Shown: in pieces, positions 35,070-43,623 of the stretch
Numbering within the stretch: position 1 is the first letter of the stretch
Layout of the letters: each line of letters starts with the position of its first letter
From: Anaerococcus marasmi
GTDB lineage: Bacteria > Bacillota > Clostridia > Tissierellales > Peptoniphilaceae
DNA: 64,000 nt
Reading direction: 5' to 3'
Assembly (NCBI RefSeq): GCF_900290195.1
Contig: NZ_OLMF01000004.1
Span: 1,229,501-1,293,500 of the forward strand
The notes under the pieces: generated by a model
Told to the model about the DNA's origin: nothing
Database searches by the model: none
What the model saw: only the letters and a program-made list of their open reading frames with translations
Translations under genes and position numbers: made by a program

Positions 35070-35762
35070 TTAGATAAATTTCCTATCCCAAAAGGATACG
35101 ACGCATCTTATAAGCCAAATTATGGCATTGATCATAAAAGCAGATAGCATAATAATTTGGATTATATAGATAAACATAGCAAATCCTGGATTTCCAGAAA
35201 CCCGAGATTTAATAGAAGCAAAAAATATGGCTAAAAGGAAAAATAGGCCCAGCCATTTTCCACAAGTCTTAAGATTTTCCCTAAAGTCGGGATATACCAT
35301 AGTCTTCTTTCCGTATTTTTTCTTGAAATTATCTCTTCTTATCTTAAGCTCTTCTCGTCTCTTTCCAGAAGAATTCGATATGAGGGCTGAATAGTAATGC
35401 TTCATATCTTCTGTGGAGTTGGTGTATTTTTTGAGCTTTTCAGCTTCTTCTTCGGAAAATTCCCTATTTAGTATTTCATTTGTAATCATAGCCTTGGACT
35501 TATAGGAAAGTCTTTCTTCCCTAAGCTTTCTAAGCTCTCCGACAGTTTTCGCCCTTTCCATCATATCCATGGTATTTTTCTCGTATCTTCTCATATAGTC
35601 AAAGGATTTGGTAAAGGCAAACACCATAATTATCATTATCACAAATTGGCTTATGATTACAACAATATTAGAAGCGCCCAAAAGACTTACCGCACCCATT
35701 ATAAGGCTTGGCACAAGTACTGCTAGTAGGATATAAGCTAAAAGCTTAACAACTGATCTCAT
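35070..35762 (-). CDS. Membrane protein of unknown function linked to glycolipid glycosyltransferases
   Basis: A 230-residue protein with two N-terminal membrane helices (about 5-25 and 30-52) and a charged cytoplasmic helical domain (about 55-160). Two further C-terminal helices lie at about 168-185 and 195-218. No family recognised. Its start overlaps the end of the glycosyltransferase gene by 17 bases, so it belongs to the operon and may assist glycolipid or lipoteichoic acid assembly. Confidence 0.65.
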   Translation of the reverse strand: MRSVVKLLAYILLAVLVPSLIMGAVSLLGASNIVVIISQFVIMIIMVFAFTKSFDYMRRYEKNTMDMMERAKTVGELRKLREERLSYKSKAMITNEILNREFSEEEAEKLKKYTNSTEDMKHYYSALISNSSGKRREELKIRRDNFKKKYGKKTMVYPDFRENLKTCGKWLGLFFLLAIFFASIKSRVSGNPGFAMFIYIIQIIMLSAFMINAIIWLIRCVVSFWDRKFI

Positions 35763-36759
35763 TATTCATCAACCTTTCATATATTTCCACAAGTTTTCTC
35801 CCTGTTTTTTCTATAGATTTATCACAGGCCTTCTTGTAGGCAAAATCCTTAAGAGATTTTAGCCTCCCTTCGCAAATACCTATTATCTTCTCCTCAAAAT
35901 CTTCTAGGCTATCTCCCTTGTAGATATTAACTCCATCTTCATAGTCCTTCTCAAATATCTCTATATCTCTAATTAGAATATCTGCCCTAGTAGCAAGGGC
36001 TTCTAGTAGGACAATTCCTTCAGTCTCTTCATGAGTTAGGAAAAGATAAAGATCAGATCCAGAATAGGCAAGCCTCAATTCGTCGCTAGTCACATAACCA
36101 GGAAAGCTTACATTGGAAGGAGCTTTGTCTATAAGTTTTTTGATATTTGGGCTCATCAAGGCCTTATCGAGCTTTCCGAACCAAAGAAATTGATATTGGG
36201 GAAGGCTTTGACCTAGCCTTATAAAATCATCTATGCCCTTTCTCTTGATGGGAAGACCTACGGAAATTATTGATTTCTTATTTTTATCAAGTCCGTATTT
36301 TTCATAAAACTTATCCCTATCTCCGTCTTTTTGCTTCCAGAAGTCAAGGTCGATTCCATTGGAGATGACACAAATCTCTCTATCTATACCATAAGTTTCT
36401 AGGATGTTTTTAGAATATTCGCTCGGAGTAAGGACTAAGTCTCCTAGCTTGTAGGCGTGGACTAGCCATTTTTTAAAAAGGGGAGCTAGCTCATTTGAAA
36501 AAATAAATGAATTTCTAAAATCCTCCATGGTAGAATGGCCATGATAGACTATCTTTTTCCCTCTTTTCTTAGCCTTCTTAGCAAAGGTAACGGCCCCTGG
36601 AAGGACGGTATTGATATGGACTAGGTCAAAGTCCTCTCTCTCATCTGTAGTAAAATCAAATCCTATCTTGGCCAAGGCTTTCTTCTGATGATCTATGGCC
36701 TTGCCCACTCCGCTTTCTTTTACTTTATCATAATCTTTTGAATATATTAAAACTTTCAT
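35746..36759 (-). CDS. GT4 glycosyltransferase, diglycosyl-diacylglycerol synthase type (CpoA/LafB-like)
   Basis: A 337-residue GT-B enzyme predicted to add the second sugar to monoglucosyl-diacylglycerol, the lipoteichoic acid anchor. Family features: VGKAIDHQKKAL, DLVHINTVLPG, VYHGHSTMEDFRNSFIFSN, APLFKKWLVHAYKLGD, PSEYSKNIL and VISNGIDLDFWK. The donor-site HEETEGIVLLEALA carries the EX7E pattern. The ATG at 36759 starts exactly at the conserved MKVLIYSKDY; a longer in-frame start adds 17 unmatched residues. It overlaps the upstream glycosyltransferase by 32 bases. Confidence 0.8.
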   Translation of the reverse strand: MKVLIYSKDYDKVKESGVGKAIDHQKKALAKIGFDFTTDEREDFDLVHINTVLPGAVTFAKKAKKRGKKIVYHGHSTMEDFRNSFIFSNELAPLFKKWLVHAYKLGDLVLTPSEYSKNILETYGIDREICVISNGIDLDFWKQKDGDRDKFYEKYGLDKNKKSIISVGLPIKRKGIDDFIRLGQSLPQYQFLWFGKLDKALMSPNIKKLIDKAPSNVSFPGYVTSDELRLAYSGSDLYLFLTHEETEGIVLLEALATRADILIRDIEIFEKDYEDGVNIYKGDSLEDFEEKIIGICEGRLKSLKDFAYKKACDKSIEKTGRKLVEIYERLMNNEISC

Positions 36760-37885
36760 ACTCGTACTCTTCAATCGCTTTTCGGTAAAGACTCTCACAT
36801 TTTTCTCCAAAGGCCTCGATGGAGAAGTTCTCTATGGCATAGGATCTAGCGTTTTTAGAAAGATAGGTCTTAAATTCTTTATTTAAAACCTTATTTATAA
36901 TCTTTTCAAAATCTTCGAAGCTCTCATATACATATCCATTGTATCCATTAATAATCACCCCACAAAGAGCCTCGTCCTTCCTACACACTGCAACAGTTCC
37001 ATTTGATAGGGCCTCATAATAGGTAAGGCCTTGGGTCTCTGAAGTAGAGCCTGAGACGAAGACATCTGCCATCTGATAGTATTTATTTACATCTTCCGGA
37101 TTAACCATTCCTAGGAAATTGACCTTTTTGGGAAAACTTCTAGAAAATTCCATAAGATTATCTAGGTGGGGACCTCCGCCAACTATGTAAAGCTTGATAT
37201 CGGGATCTTCTATCTTTTGATAAAACTCTACAAGTTCTTCTATATTTTTCTCTTTGCCTATCCTACCAAGGTAGAGGAGGATTTTTTCCTTCTCATCAAT
37301 CCCCAAATCCCTCCTAGGATTTTCATATAGGAGATCTGGTATACGGATTCCTGTAGCTATTACAGAAATCTTTCCATCCTCCACTCCATATTCTCTAAGA
37401 AGCCCTGCCGTCTTCTCACTAGGCGCTATAAGTCCATTGCAAAGGTCTGAGAACTTCTTGCTTGCAAGGGCAACAGCCTTTTTCCCCATAGTCTTATTCC
37501 CTATAAAATAATGAGTATAATCCTCATAAATCGTGTGATAGGTGTGGATAATAGGGATTTTAAGATCATGAGCTATAGTCTTAGCCATGATGAAGGTCGA
37601 AAATTCACACTGAGAATGAATTATATCTGGATTCCAACATTCTAATTCTTTTATATGAGTTTTGGACAAGAGATTGCTAACACGAGCCTCTGGATAAATT
37701 TTCCTCGCAGAAAGACTTCCTATGTAGTAGATATTTTCCGCCTTGTATGACTTCATCGTATTTGAAAGGGTCAGAACTTTTACTTCATGACCCCTATTTT
37801 CTAGATATTCTTTAAGATTTAATATTGACCTAACTACTCCATTTACAACGGGATAGTACCAGTCACTAGTTATTAGTATTTTCAT
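36728..37885 (-). CDS. GT4 glycosyltransferase, monoglucosyl-diacylglycerol synthase type (alMGS/LafA-like)
   Basis: A 385-residue GT-B enzyme, likely the first step of glycolipid synthesis (diacylglycerol to monoglucosyl-diacylglycerol). It matches the family at MKILITSDWYYPVVNGVV, HTYHTIYEDYTHYF, LIAPSEKTAGLL and VIATGIRIPD, with the donor-site SETQGLTYYEAL. AGAGGTG precedes the ATG at 37885; a GTG two codons earlier is the alternative. It pairs with the next gene as in streptococci and enterococci. Confidence 0.8.
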   Translation of the reverse strand: MKILITSDWYYPVVNGVVRSILNLKEYLENRGHEVKVLTLSNTMKSYKAENIYYIGSLSARKIYPEARVSNLLSKTHIKELECWNPDIIHSQCEFSTFIMAKTIAHDLKIPIIHTYHTIYEDYTHYFIGNKTMGKKAVALASKKFSDLCNGLIAPSEKTAGLLREYGVEDGKISVIATGIRIPDLLYENPRRDLGIDEKEKILLYLGRIGKEKNIEELVEFYQKIEDPDIKLYIVGGGPHLDNLMEFSRSFPKKVNFLGMVNPEDVNKYYQMADVFVSGSTSETQGLTYYEALSNGTVAVCRKDEALCGVIINGYNGYVYESFEDFEKIINKVLNKEFKTYLSKNARSYAIENFSIEAFGEKCESLYRKAIEEYEYESFNIFKRL

Positions 37886-37960
37886 AAGCACCTCTTAATA
37901 AGGATAACATAAATATTATTTTTTAGGAAGTAAATGGACTCGTTTAATGGGCTGTTATTG

Positions 37961-37969
37961 GTATAATAC
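37961..37969 (+). promoter_or_regulatory. Extended -10 promoter of the SdpI-like gene
   Basis: TGGTATAAT has the TGn extension plus TATAAT (37964-37969), 19 bases before the start codon. Confidence 0.45.
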
Positions 37970-37987
37970 TAGAAAGTGAGGTGAAAT

Positions 37988-38338
37988 ATGGGACCTTTGA
38001 TAATAACCGATATCCTGCTTTTAATTTTCAGTATTTATATCGGCATATTTTTAATAAAATTTCACTCTTCCTACCCTGAAATGGCTGTTGGCTTTCACGT
38101 TTGGGAAGTGTGCTATTCTAAAAAAACTTGGGACTATGGAAATAAGTTTGCTGGCAAGGTCGCAATATGCTTAGGCCTTGTATTTTTCGGGCTAATCTTT
38201 CCCCTTTGTATTTATTTTGGGAACAATAGAAATTATCTTTCTATACTAATCACCCTTCTTGTAATACTTTATATGATTCTTTTATTTTTTATAGTGAAGA
38301 TGTGGATGAGGAAGAAATTTTCTTTGAAAGATGAGTAA
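37988..38338 (+). CDS. SdpI-family small membrane protein
   Basis: A 116-residue protein with three to four membrane helices. The loop VGFHVWEVCYSKKTWDYGNKFAG resembles the SdpI family signature (VGYRT...SxxxxTWxxANKxxG). SdpI of Bacillus is the immunity protein against the SdpC cannibalism toxin, but many homologues are orphans of unknown role, and no toxin gene is near. It is monocistronic, with GTGAGGTG upstream. The palindromic element copy B lies 7 bases beyond its stop codon. Confidence 0.6.
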   Translation: MGPLIITDILLLIFSIYIGIFLIKFHSSYPEMAVGFHVWEVCYSKKTWDYGNKFAGKVAICLGLVFFGLIFPLCIYFGNNRNYLSILITLLVILYMILLFFIVKMWMRKKFSLKDE

Positions 38339-38345
38339 TGAAAAA

Positions 38346-38562
38346 GGGGCTGTTGCAAAACTATGAATAATCATCGTACCATCGTTAGAAGGTTCTCTTA
38401 GGAAATTTTACCTCTCCTAGCCGGTAGGCCAAGAAATGCCTGCCGGCAGAAGGAGGCGCACCTGCCGGCTGATGGAGGCGATTAGCCCGTCGGCTTATTG
38501 AGACTTTCCGTAGAGGTTCTTCTAACGATAATGGTACGATTTATTCATTCTGCAACAGCCCC
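38346..38562. mobile_element. MITE-like palindromic element, copy B
   Basis: 217 bases, inverted relative to copy A at 6667. Ends are GGGGCTGTTGCA and TGCAACAGCCCC, extended by flanking AAAAA and TTTTT. The arms match copy A almost base for base. The centre has extra CCGGC-rich sequence (two CTGCCGGC/GCCGGCAG segments) missing from copy A. There is no coding capacity. Like copy A it fills a gap between convergent genes (7 and 9 bases from the two stop codons) and can act as a bidirectional terminator. Confidence 0.82.
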
Positions 38563-38571
38563 TTTTTATTA

Positions 38572-39048
38572 TTAATTTTTATCAAATAGATTCTTAAGCT
38601 CCATTCTTTGGGAATATGGGCTTAGTCTAATGTAGACGTCAGACCCATTTTCTAAAAACTCTCTAAATATTCTAAGGTCATCTTCATCTACTGCTACTTC
38701 TTCGGTTAGGGATCTCTTTCCAATAGTCATATGGATTATCCCGATATTTACTTCTGGAATTTCTATATTTTGCTTACTTATAGCCTCTAAATCCTGGGCA
38801 CTATCAACAATCAAGAATACATCTTTATCATAATCTTTAAGGAAAGCTCCTACTTCGGATGGCTTTAAGTAGTAGGACGATATATCATCAGGAATAGTAA
38901 GGTCCATGACCTTTTTTCTAAAATCATCCTCACTTACTTCTTCATTAGCTATGATTACAGTTTTGATTTCTAATTCCTTAGACCAAATTTCAACTACCTT
39001 GCCGTGAGATAATCTTGAGTCAATCCTACAAAGCTTTACTTTTCCCAT
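38572..39048 (-). CDS. PTS mannose/fructose/sorbose family IIB component (orphan)
   Basis: A 158-residue phosphocarrier domain. CRIDSRLSHGKVVEIW carries the phosphorylatable histidine (His15) of the sorbose-type IIB family. No IIA, IIC or IID gene is nearby, so it either works with a complete transporter encoded elsewhere or has a regulatory role. The start overlaps the stop codon of the HAD phosphatase by one base. Confidence 0.82.
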   Translation of the reverse strand: MGKVKLCRIDSRLSHGKVVEIWSKELEIKTVIIANEEVSEDDFRKKVMDLTIPDDISSYYLKPSEVGAFLKDYDKDVFLIVDSAQDLEAISKQNIEIPEVNIGIIHMTIGKRSLTEEVAVDEDDLRIFREFLENGSDVYIRLSPYSQRMELKNLFDKN

Positions 39049-39698
39049 TATACCCTCCTTATATCCTTAATCTCTTTTGGATCATCTATTATAAGGTCTG
39101 GATTTTCTTTCTCGAGAACTTCCCTTGACCTAAAACCCCAGGAACATCCTACAGTAAAGATTCCAGAGTTTTTCCCGCACTTCATATCCACTTCGCTATC
39201 TCCGAAGTATAAAATATCAGAAAAATCAACCCCGAATCTCTCCTTGATTATCATTATGCCTTCAGGAGATGGCTTTCTCTCATAACTTTCCTTATATCCT
39301 AGGATAAAGTCAAAATAATCCTTGCCGAAAACATGGCTTATGACCTTCTTGCAGGTAGAATCTGGTTTGTTAGAAAAGCAAGCTATTATTTCCCCTCTGT
39401 CCTTTAAGATATCAATGCTTTCCTTTATTCCTTCATAGGGCTTTAGTAGATAGGTTGGATCATCATCATAGGATTTGTTGTAAGTGTCTAGGAATTTATT
39501 CCTAAAGTCTTCCTCATCACTTACCCCCAAAAAGTCCAAGGTCTTATTTACCAAGACTACAGGACCATTTCCCACAAAGGCTCTAACCTTCTCCTTATCA
39601 ATCTTAGCTAGACCAAATTCCTCCAAGGTTTTATTTATATGAAAGCTAATTGAGTCTATCGTGTTTAACAAAGTACCGTCTATATCAAAAATATACAT
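39048..39698 (-). CDS. HAD superfamily hydrolase (phosphoglycolate phosphatase-like)
   Basis: A 216-residue HAD phosphatase. Motif I is FDIDGTLLNT with nucleophile Asp at about residue 4, the cap contains GNGPVVLV, motif II is CFSNKP, and motif III/IV is LYFGDSEVDMKCGKNSG. Substrate unknown; Gph/PgmB-like enzymes share the layout. It is probably co-transcribed with the PTS IIB gene. Confidence 0.88.
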   Translation of the reverse strand: MYIFDIDGTLLNTIDSISFHINKTLEEFGLAKIDKEKVRAFVGNGPVVLVNKTLDFLGVSDEEDFRNKFLDTYNKSYDDDPTYLLKPYEGIKESIDILKDRGEIIACFSNKPDSTCKKVISHVFGKDYFDFILGYKESYERKPSPEGIMIIKERFGVDFSDILYFGDSEVDMKCGKNSGIFTVGCSWGFRSREVLEKENPDLIIDDPKEIKDIRRV

Positions 39699-39815
39699 AC
39701 ATTCTCCTCTTCTTAACTAAGTCTTTACTAGTCTTTTACCCTTTTTGTTAAAAAATATCTAATCCTTACTCTAATAGGGTATAATATTAAAAAGCAAAAA
39801 GAAAACGAGGAGATT

Positions 39816-41258
39816 ATGAAAGAAGATAGAAACTTAACCATGCTTAGTGATTTTTATGAATTCACTATGGCAAATGCTTACTTTAACAATGGTATGAAAG
39901 ACACAGTAGCAGTCTTTGATGCCTACTATAGGAGAAACCCAGATGATGCAGGATTTTCAATCTTCGCAGGTCTTAACGATATAATAGAATATGTTAAGAA
40001 TCTAAGTTTTAGCGAAGAAGACATCGAATACTTTAGAGAAAATTCTGATTTTTCTGAGGGTTTTCTTGATTATTTGAGAGATTTCAAATTTACTGGAGAT
40101 ATTTGGGCCTTTCCTGAAGGTTCTGTAATGTTTCCTAACGAACCTATAGTTACAGTCAAGGCCCCTATTATAGAATGTTCTATTATAGAGACTTACCTAC
40201 TCTTGTCCATGAACTTTAACTCCCTTGTTGCGACCAAAACTAACAGGATCGTAAGATCTGCTGGAGATAGGCTAGTTATGGAATTTGGGGCAAGGCGCGC
40301 CCAGGGAGCAGATGCTTCCATAAACGGAGCAAGGGCTGCCTATATAGGAGGGGCACCTATTACAAGTAACACCTACTCTGCCCAAAAATATAAGTTTAAG
40401 GCAGGTGGTACCATGGCCCACTCTTGGATCCAGGCCTTTCCGACGGAGTACGAGGCCTTTAAGACCTATGCTAAGTCCTATCCTGATAATTGTATCCTCT
40501 TAATCGATACCTATGATACCCTAAGATCAGGCCTTCCTAATGCTATGAGAGTCTTTGAGGAAGAACTAGTTCCAAAAGGAATTAGTGGAGGAGTAAGAAT
40601 TGACTCAGGAGACTTGGCCTACCTATCCAAGGAAATAAGGAAAACCCTAGATGAAAATGGCTTCAAAGATGCCAAAATCGTGGCTAGTAACTCCCTAGAT
40701 GAGTTCAAGATCGAATCCCTCCTCTCCCAAGGAGCAAAGATCGACTCATTTGGTATAGGGGAAAGGCTAATAACAGCCAAATCAGACCCAGTATTCGGTG
40801 GAGTTTACAAGCTTGTAGCAATAGAGACTGAAGGAAAGATCGAAGCTAAGATAAAGGTCTCAGAAAACGTAGAAAAAATCACAACTCCAGGCGAGAAGAA
40901 AGTCTACAGACTCTACGACAAAGAAACTGGCAAGGCAGAGGCAGACTACATCGCCCTAGCTTGCGAAGAATTAGACGATTCTAAACCAATGGTAATATTT
41001 GATCCACTCTTTACCTGGAAAATGAAAAGAATGGAAAACTATACAGCTCGAAAGATGCAAGTAAAAATCTTCGATAAGGGAGATTTAGTCTACGAAAGTC
41101 CAAGCCTTGAAGAAATTGCAACTTATTCTAAAGAAGAAGTTAAAAGCTTATGGGAAGAAGTTAGGAGATTCGACCAACCACACAATTACTACGTCGACCT
41201 ATCTCAAGACTTGTGGAATCTAAAACAAAATCTAATACTAGAAGCTAAAAGAAAGTAA
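39816..41258 (+). CDS. pncB: Nicotinate phosphoribosyltransferase
   Basis: Converts nicotinate and PRPP to nicotinate mononucleotide in NAD salvage. The 480-residue protein begins with the family opening LTMLSDFYEFTMANAYF. It carries MEFGARRAQGADASINGARA, the PRPP region LIDTYDT, GVRIDSGDLAYLS and IVASNSLDEF. It is transcribed alone, with a TATAAT at 39780 and a GAGGAG ribosome binding site. Confidence 0.94.
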   Translation: MKEDRNLTMLSDFYEFTMANAYFNNGMKDTVAVFDAYYRRNPDDAGFSIFAGLNDIIEYVKNLSFSEEDIEYFRENSDFSEGFLDYLRDFKFTGDIWAFPEGSVMFPNEPIVTVKAPIIECSIIETYLLLSMNFNSLVATKTNRIVRSAGDRLVMEFGARRAQGADASINGARAAYIGGAPITSNTYSAQKYKFKAGGTMAHSWIQAFPTEYEAFKTYAKSYPDNCILLIDTYDTLRSGLPNAMRVFEEELVPKGISGGVRIDSGDLAYLSKEIRKTLDENGFKDAKIVASNSLDEFKIESLLSQGAKIDSFGIGERLITAKSDPVFGGVYKLVAIETEGKIEAKIKVSENVEKITTPGEKKVYRLYDKETGKAEADYIALACEELDDSKPMVIFDPLFTWKMKRMENYTARKMQVKIFDKGDLVYESPSLEEIATYSKEEVKSLWEEVRRFDQPHNYYVDLSQDLWNLKQNLILEAKRK

Positions 41259-41263
41259 AGTAA

Positions 41264-41305
41264 AAGCTCTCACTTGGGATTCATCCAAGAGAGAGCTTAT
41301 TTTTA
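41264..41305. terminator. Bidirectional terminator between pncB and the ROK kinase gene
   Basis: AAGCTCTCACTTGG pairs with CCAAGAGAGAGCTT (one mismatch) and TATTTTT follows on the plus strand. It sits between two convergent genes. Confidence 0.85.
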
Positions 41306-42166
41306 TTCTTCCTTTAAGGCTTCCTTGGCAAGTACATAACCTCCGATTAGTCCTGCTTCGTTACCAAGCTCTGGAAATACTATATATTCATCCGCATTAG
41401 GAATATCTATATAGTGATTATCTAATTTTTCAAATTCTCTTCTGATTTTTTCAATCATGCCTTCCTTATTAGCTACTCCGCCTCCGATTATTATGATATG
41501 AGGTCTTAGAATCATGGTGTAGGTCATAAGTCCCTTGGCTATATATTTGGCGAGGATATCAAAGGCTGGGTCATCCTTATCGAGATTTTCTCCTCTTTGG
41601 CCAGTCCTTAGTTCAAGGGCAGGTCCTGCACAAAGTCCTTCAAAGCAAGAATCATGGAAGTCGCAAAAGCTTTCTACCTCATCTCCTTCTTCTCTAACAA
41701 TCTCAATGTGTCCCATCTCAGGATGGGAAAATCCTTCAAGCAGAATCCCGTCTTGGATATAAGACCCACCGACTCCAGTTCCTATAGTTAGGTAGAGGGA
41801 AGATCTCTTATCCTTGGCTGCTCCATACCTATATTCACCAATTCCACTAGCTCCAACATCTGTAGTAAAGCCAATAGGTATGTCGAGTTCTTTCTTGATA
41901 GATCCTAGAAGGTCAAAGTTTCTCCAAAGCTTCTTTGGAGTTTCTAGGACAAAGCCATAAGTCTTTGACTCCTTATCCACATCAATTGGTCCGAAGGCTC
42001 CGATTCCAATGCTTTCTACAGGATTTTTCTTAAGAAAATCCACCACATCCTTCATGTTTTCCTCAGGATCCTTGGTCTCTACTCTAATTTCTTTGACAAT
42101 ATTTCCGATTTCATCTAAAATGGCGCACCTAATCTTGGTTCCGCCCAATTCAATAGATCCGTACAT
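41303..42166 (-). CDS. ROK family sugar kinase, fructokinase-like
   Basis: A 287-residue ROK kinase. The N-terminal ATP motif is IELGGTKIRCAI, GIGAFGPIDVD follows, and the catalytic region is YLTIGTGVGGSYIQDG. A zinc site is suggested by HPEMGHIEIVRE with later Cys and His residues (FCDFHDSCFEGLCAGP), as in ScrK-type fructokinases that also accept mannose. As the last gene of the glycan locus it may phosphorylate released mannose. Confidence 0.88.
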   Translation of the reverse strand: MYGSIELGGTKIRCAILDEIGNIVKEIRVETKDPEENMKDVVDFLKKNPVESIGIGAFGPIDVDKESKTYGFVLETPKKLWRNFDLLGSIKKELDIPIGFTTDVGASGIGEYRYGAAKDKRSSLYLTIGTGVGGSYIQDGILLEGFSHPEMGHIEIVREEGDEVESFCDFHDSCFEGLCAGPALELRTGQRGENLDKDDPAFDILAKYIAKGLMTYTMILRPHIIIIGGGVANKEGMIEKIRREFEKLDNHYIDIPNADEYIVFPELGNEAGLIGGYVLAKEALKEE

Positions 42167-42249
42167 ACTTACTCCTTTATAGTTCTTACTTATATTATAA
42201 GGGATTTTTCTAAATTTTAAAAATTGATTTGAAATAGATAATACTTTTC

Positions 42250-43623
42250 CTAGAATCCCCTCTCCTCGCTGAGCTTCTTAAACCAAAGGCCTGATTTTTT
42301 GATTACTCTTTCTCCTGTTTCGAGCTTGTATTCTACAAGTCCGTATCTATTTTTATAAGCATTAAGCCAGGACCAGTTGTCTATAAAGGTCCACAAGTGG
42401 TAACCCTTGCAGTTGGCACCCTCGTCAATAGCCTTACTTAGATAGGTCAGATGTTCCTTGATAAAATCAATCCTGTAATCGTCCTCAATCCTATGATCTT
42501 CCCTAAATCTTTCCTCGTTTTCTACTCCCATGCCATTTTCTGTAATCATCCAGTCGATATTATTGTAGTTTTCTTTGATATTCATGGCTATATCATAGAT
42601 GGCTTTTGGATAGATCTCCCAGCCCCTGTATGGATTCATCCTCTTACCTGGCATATCATAGGAAAGATAATATTTACTCGGCATAAAGATTGCGCTTTCC
42701 TTATATTTATAAGGATTTTCCTTAACTCTTAGGGGTTGGTAGTAATTTACTCCAAGAAAATCAACAGTATTTTCTTTTATTATTTCAAGCTCTTTTTGGC
42801 TGTATTCTGGCATGAGCCCTTCTTTTTTTATTATTTCTACAAGATTCTTAGGATAAACTCCTAGAACTGATGGATCGAGGAAGGACTTTTGGGCAAATAA
42901 GTCTGCAATCTCAGCAGCCTTTAGGTCGTTTTCATTCTCGCTTCTAGGATAGGCTGGGGTTAGATTTAAAATTATTCCAATTTTCTTATCCCTATCTATT
43001 TCCCTTAGGGCTTTGATAGCCAAAGATGAGGCAAGCTGGGTATTATAGGCAACTTGGACAGCCTTTTTGGGATTTACTTCGCAAGGATAGTGATATTGGT
43101 ATAGATAACCACATTCTACATGAACTATTGGCTCATTGAAGGTAAAAAAACAGTCAGCGTATTTACCAAAAAGCTTAAAGCAAGTCTTAGCATATGATAC
43201 ATATCTATCAACAACTTCTTTGTTTGCCCATCCCCCTATTTCTTGAAGATACATAGGCATATCGAAATGGAAGAGATTTACGAAAAGCTTGATTCCTTTA
43301 GCCTTGATTGCCTTAAAATAATTCTCGTAAAACTCCACTGCCTTGAGATTAACCTTACCGTCCATTTTAGGGATGAGTCTTGCCCAGGAAATAGAAGTCC
43401 TAAAGGAATTGTGGCCTGTTTTTTCTAAAAGCTCTACATTTTCCTTGTATTCAAAGTAGAAGTTTGAAGTGTTTTCTGGTCCAATCCTATCGTGGAACTT
43501 ATAGGGATCCTTCTCATACCAATAGTCCCAAATGCTTTCACTCTTACCATCAACTTGCCCACCTTCAGATTGGCAGGCGGATGTTGCAGATCCAAATAGG
43601 AAATCCTTAGGAAATTTAATCAT
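42250..43623 (-). CDS. Glycoside hydrolase family 1 enzyme
   Basis: A 457-residue cytoplasmic GH1 retaining glycosidase. The acid/base is in FFTFNEPIVH and the nucleophile in WMITENGMG. In the sugar-binding loop, FIDNWSWLNAYKNRYGL has Ser where ordinary beta-glucosidases have Glu. That Ser and the later Tyr match 6-phospho-beta-glycosidases, but their Lys is Asn here. Specificity is therefore open: phospho-beta-glycoside, beta-glucoside or, given the locus, the Man-beta-1,4-GlcNAc core. It overlaps the neighbouring ROK gene by 8 bases. Confidence 0.88.
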   Translation of the reverse strand: MIKFPKDFLFGSATSACQSEGGQVDGKSESIWDYWYEKDPYKFHDRIGPENTSNFYFEYKENVELLEKTGHNSFRTSISWARLIPKMDGKVNLKAVEFYENYFKAIKAKGIKLFVNLFHFDMPMYLQEIGGWANKEVVDRYVSYAKTCFKLFGKYADCFFTFNEPIVHVECGYLYQYHYPCEVNPKKAVQVAYNTQLASSLAIKALREIDRDKKIGIILNLTPAYPRSENENDLKAAEIADLFAQKSFLDPSVLGVYPKNLVEIIKKEGLMPEYSQKELEIIKENTVDFLGVNYYQPLRVKENPYKYKESAIFMPSKYYLSYDMPGKRMNPYRGWEIYPKAIYDIAMNIKENYNNIDWMITENGMGVENEERFREDHRIEDDYRIDFIKEHLTYLSKAIDEGANCKGYHLWTFIDNWSWLNAYKNRYGLVEYKLETGERVIKKSGLWFKKLSEERGF

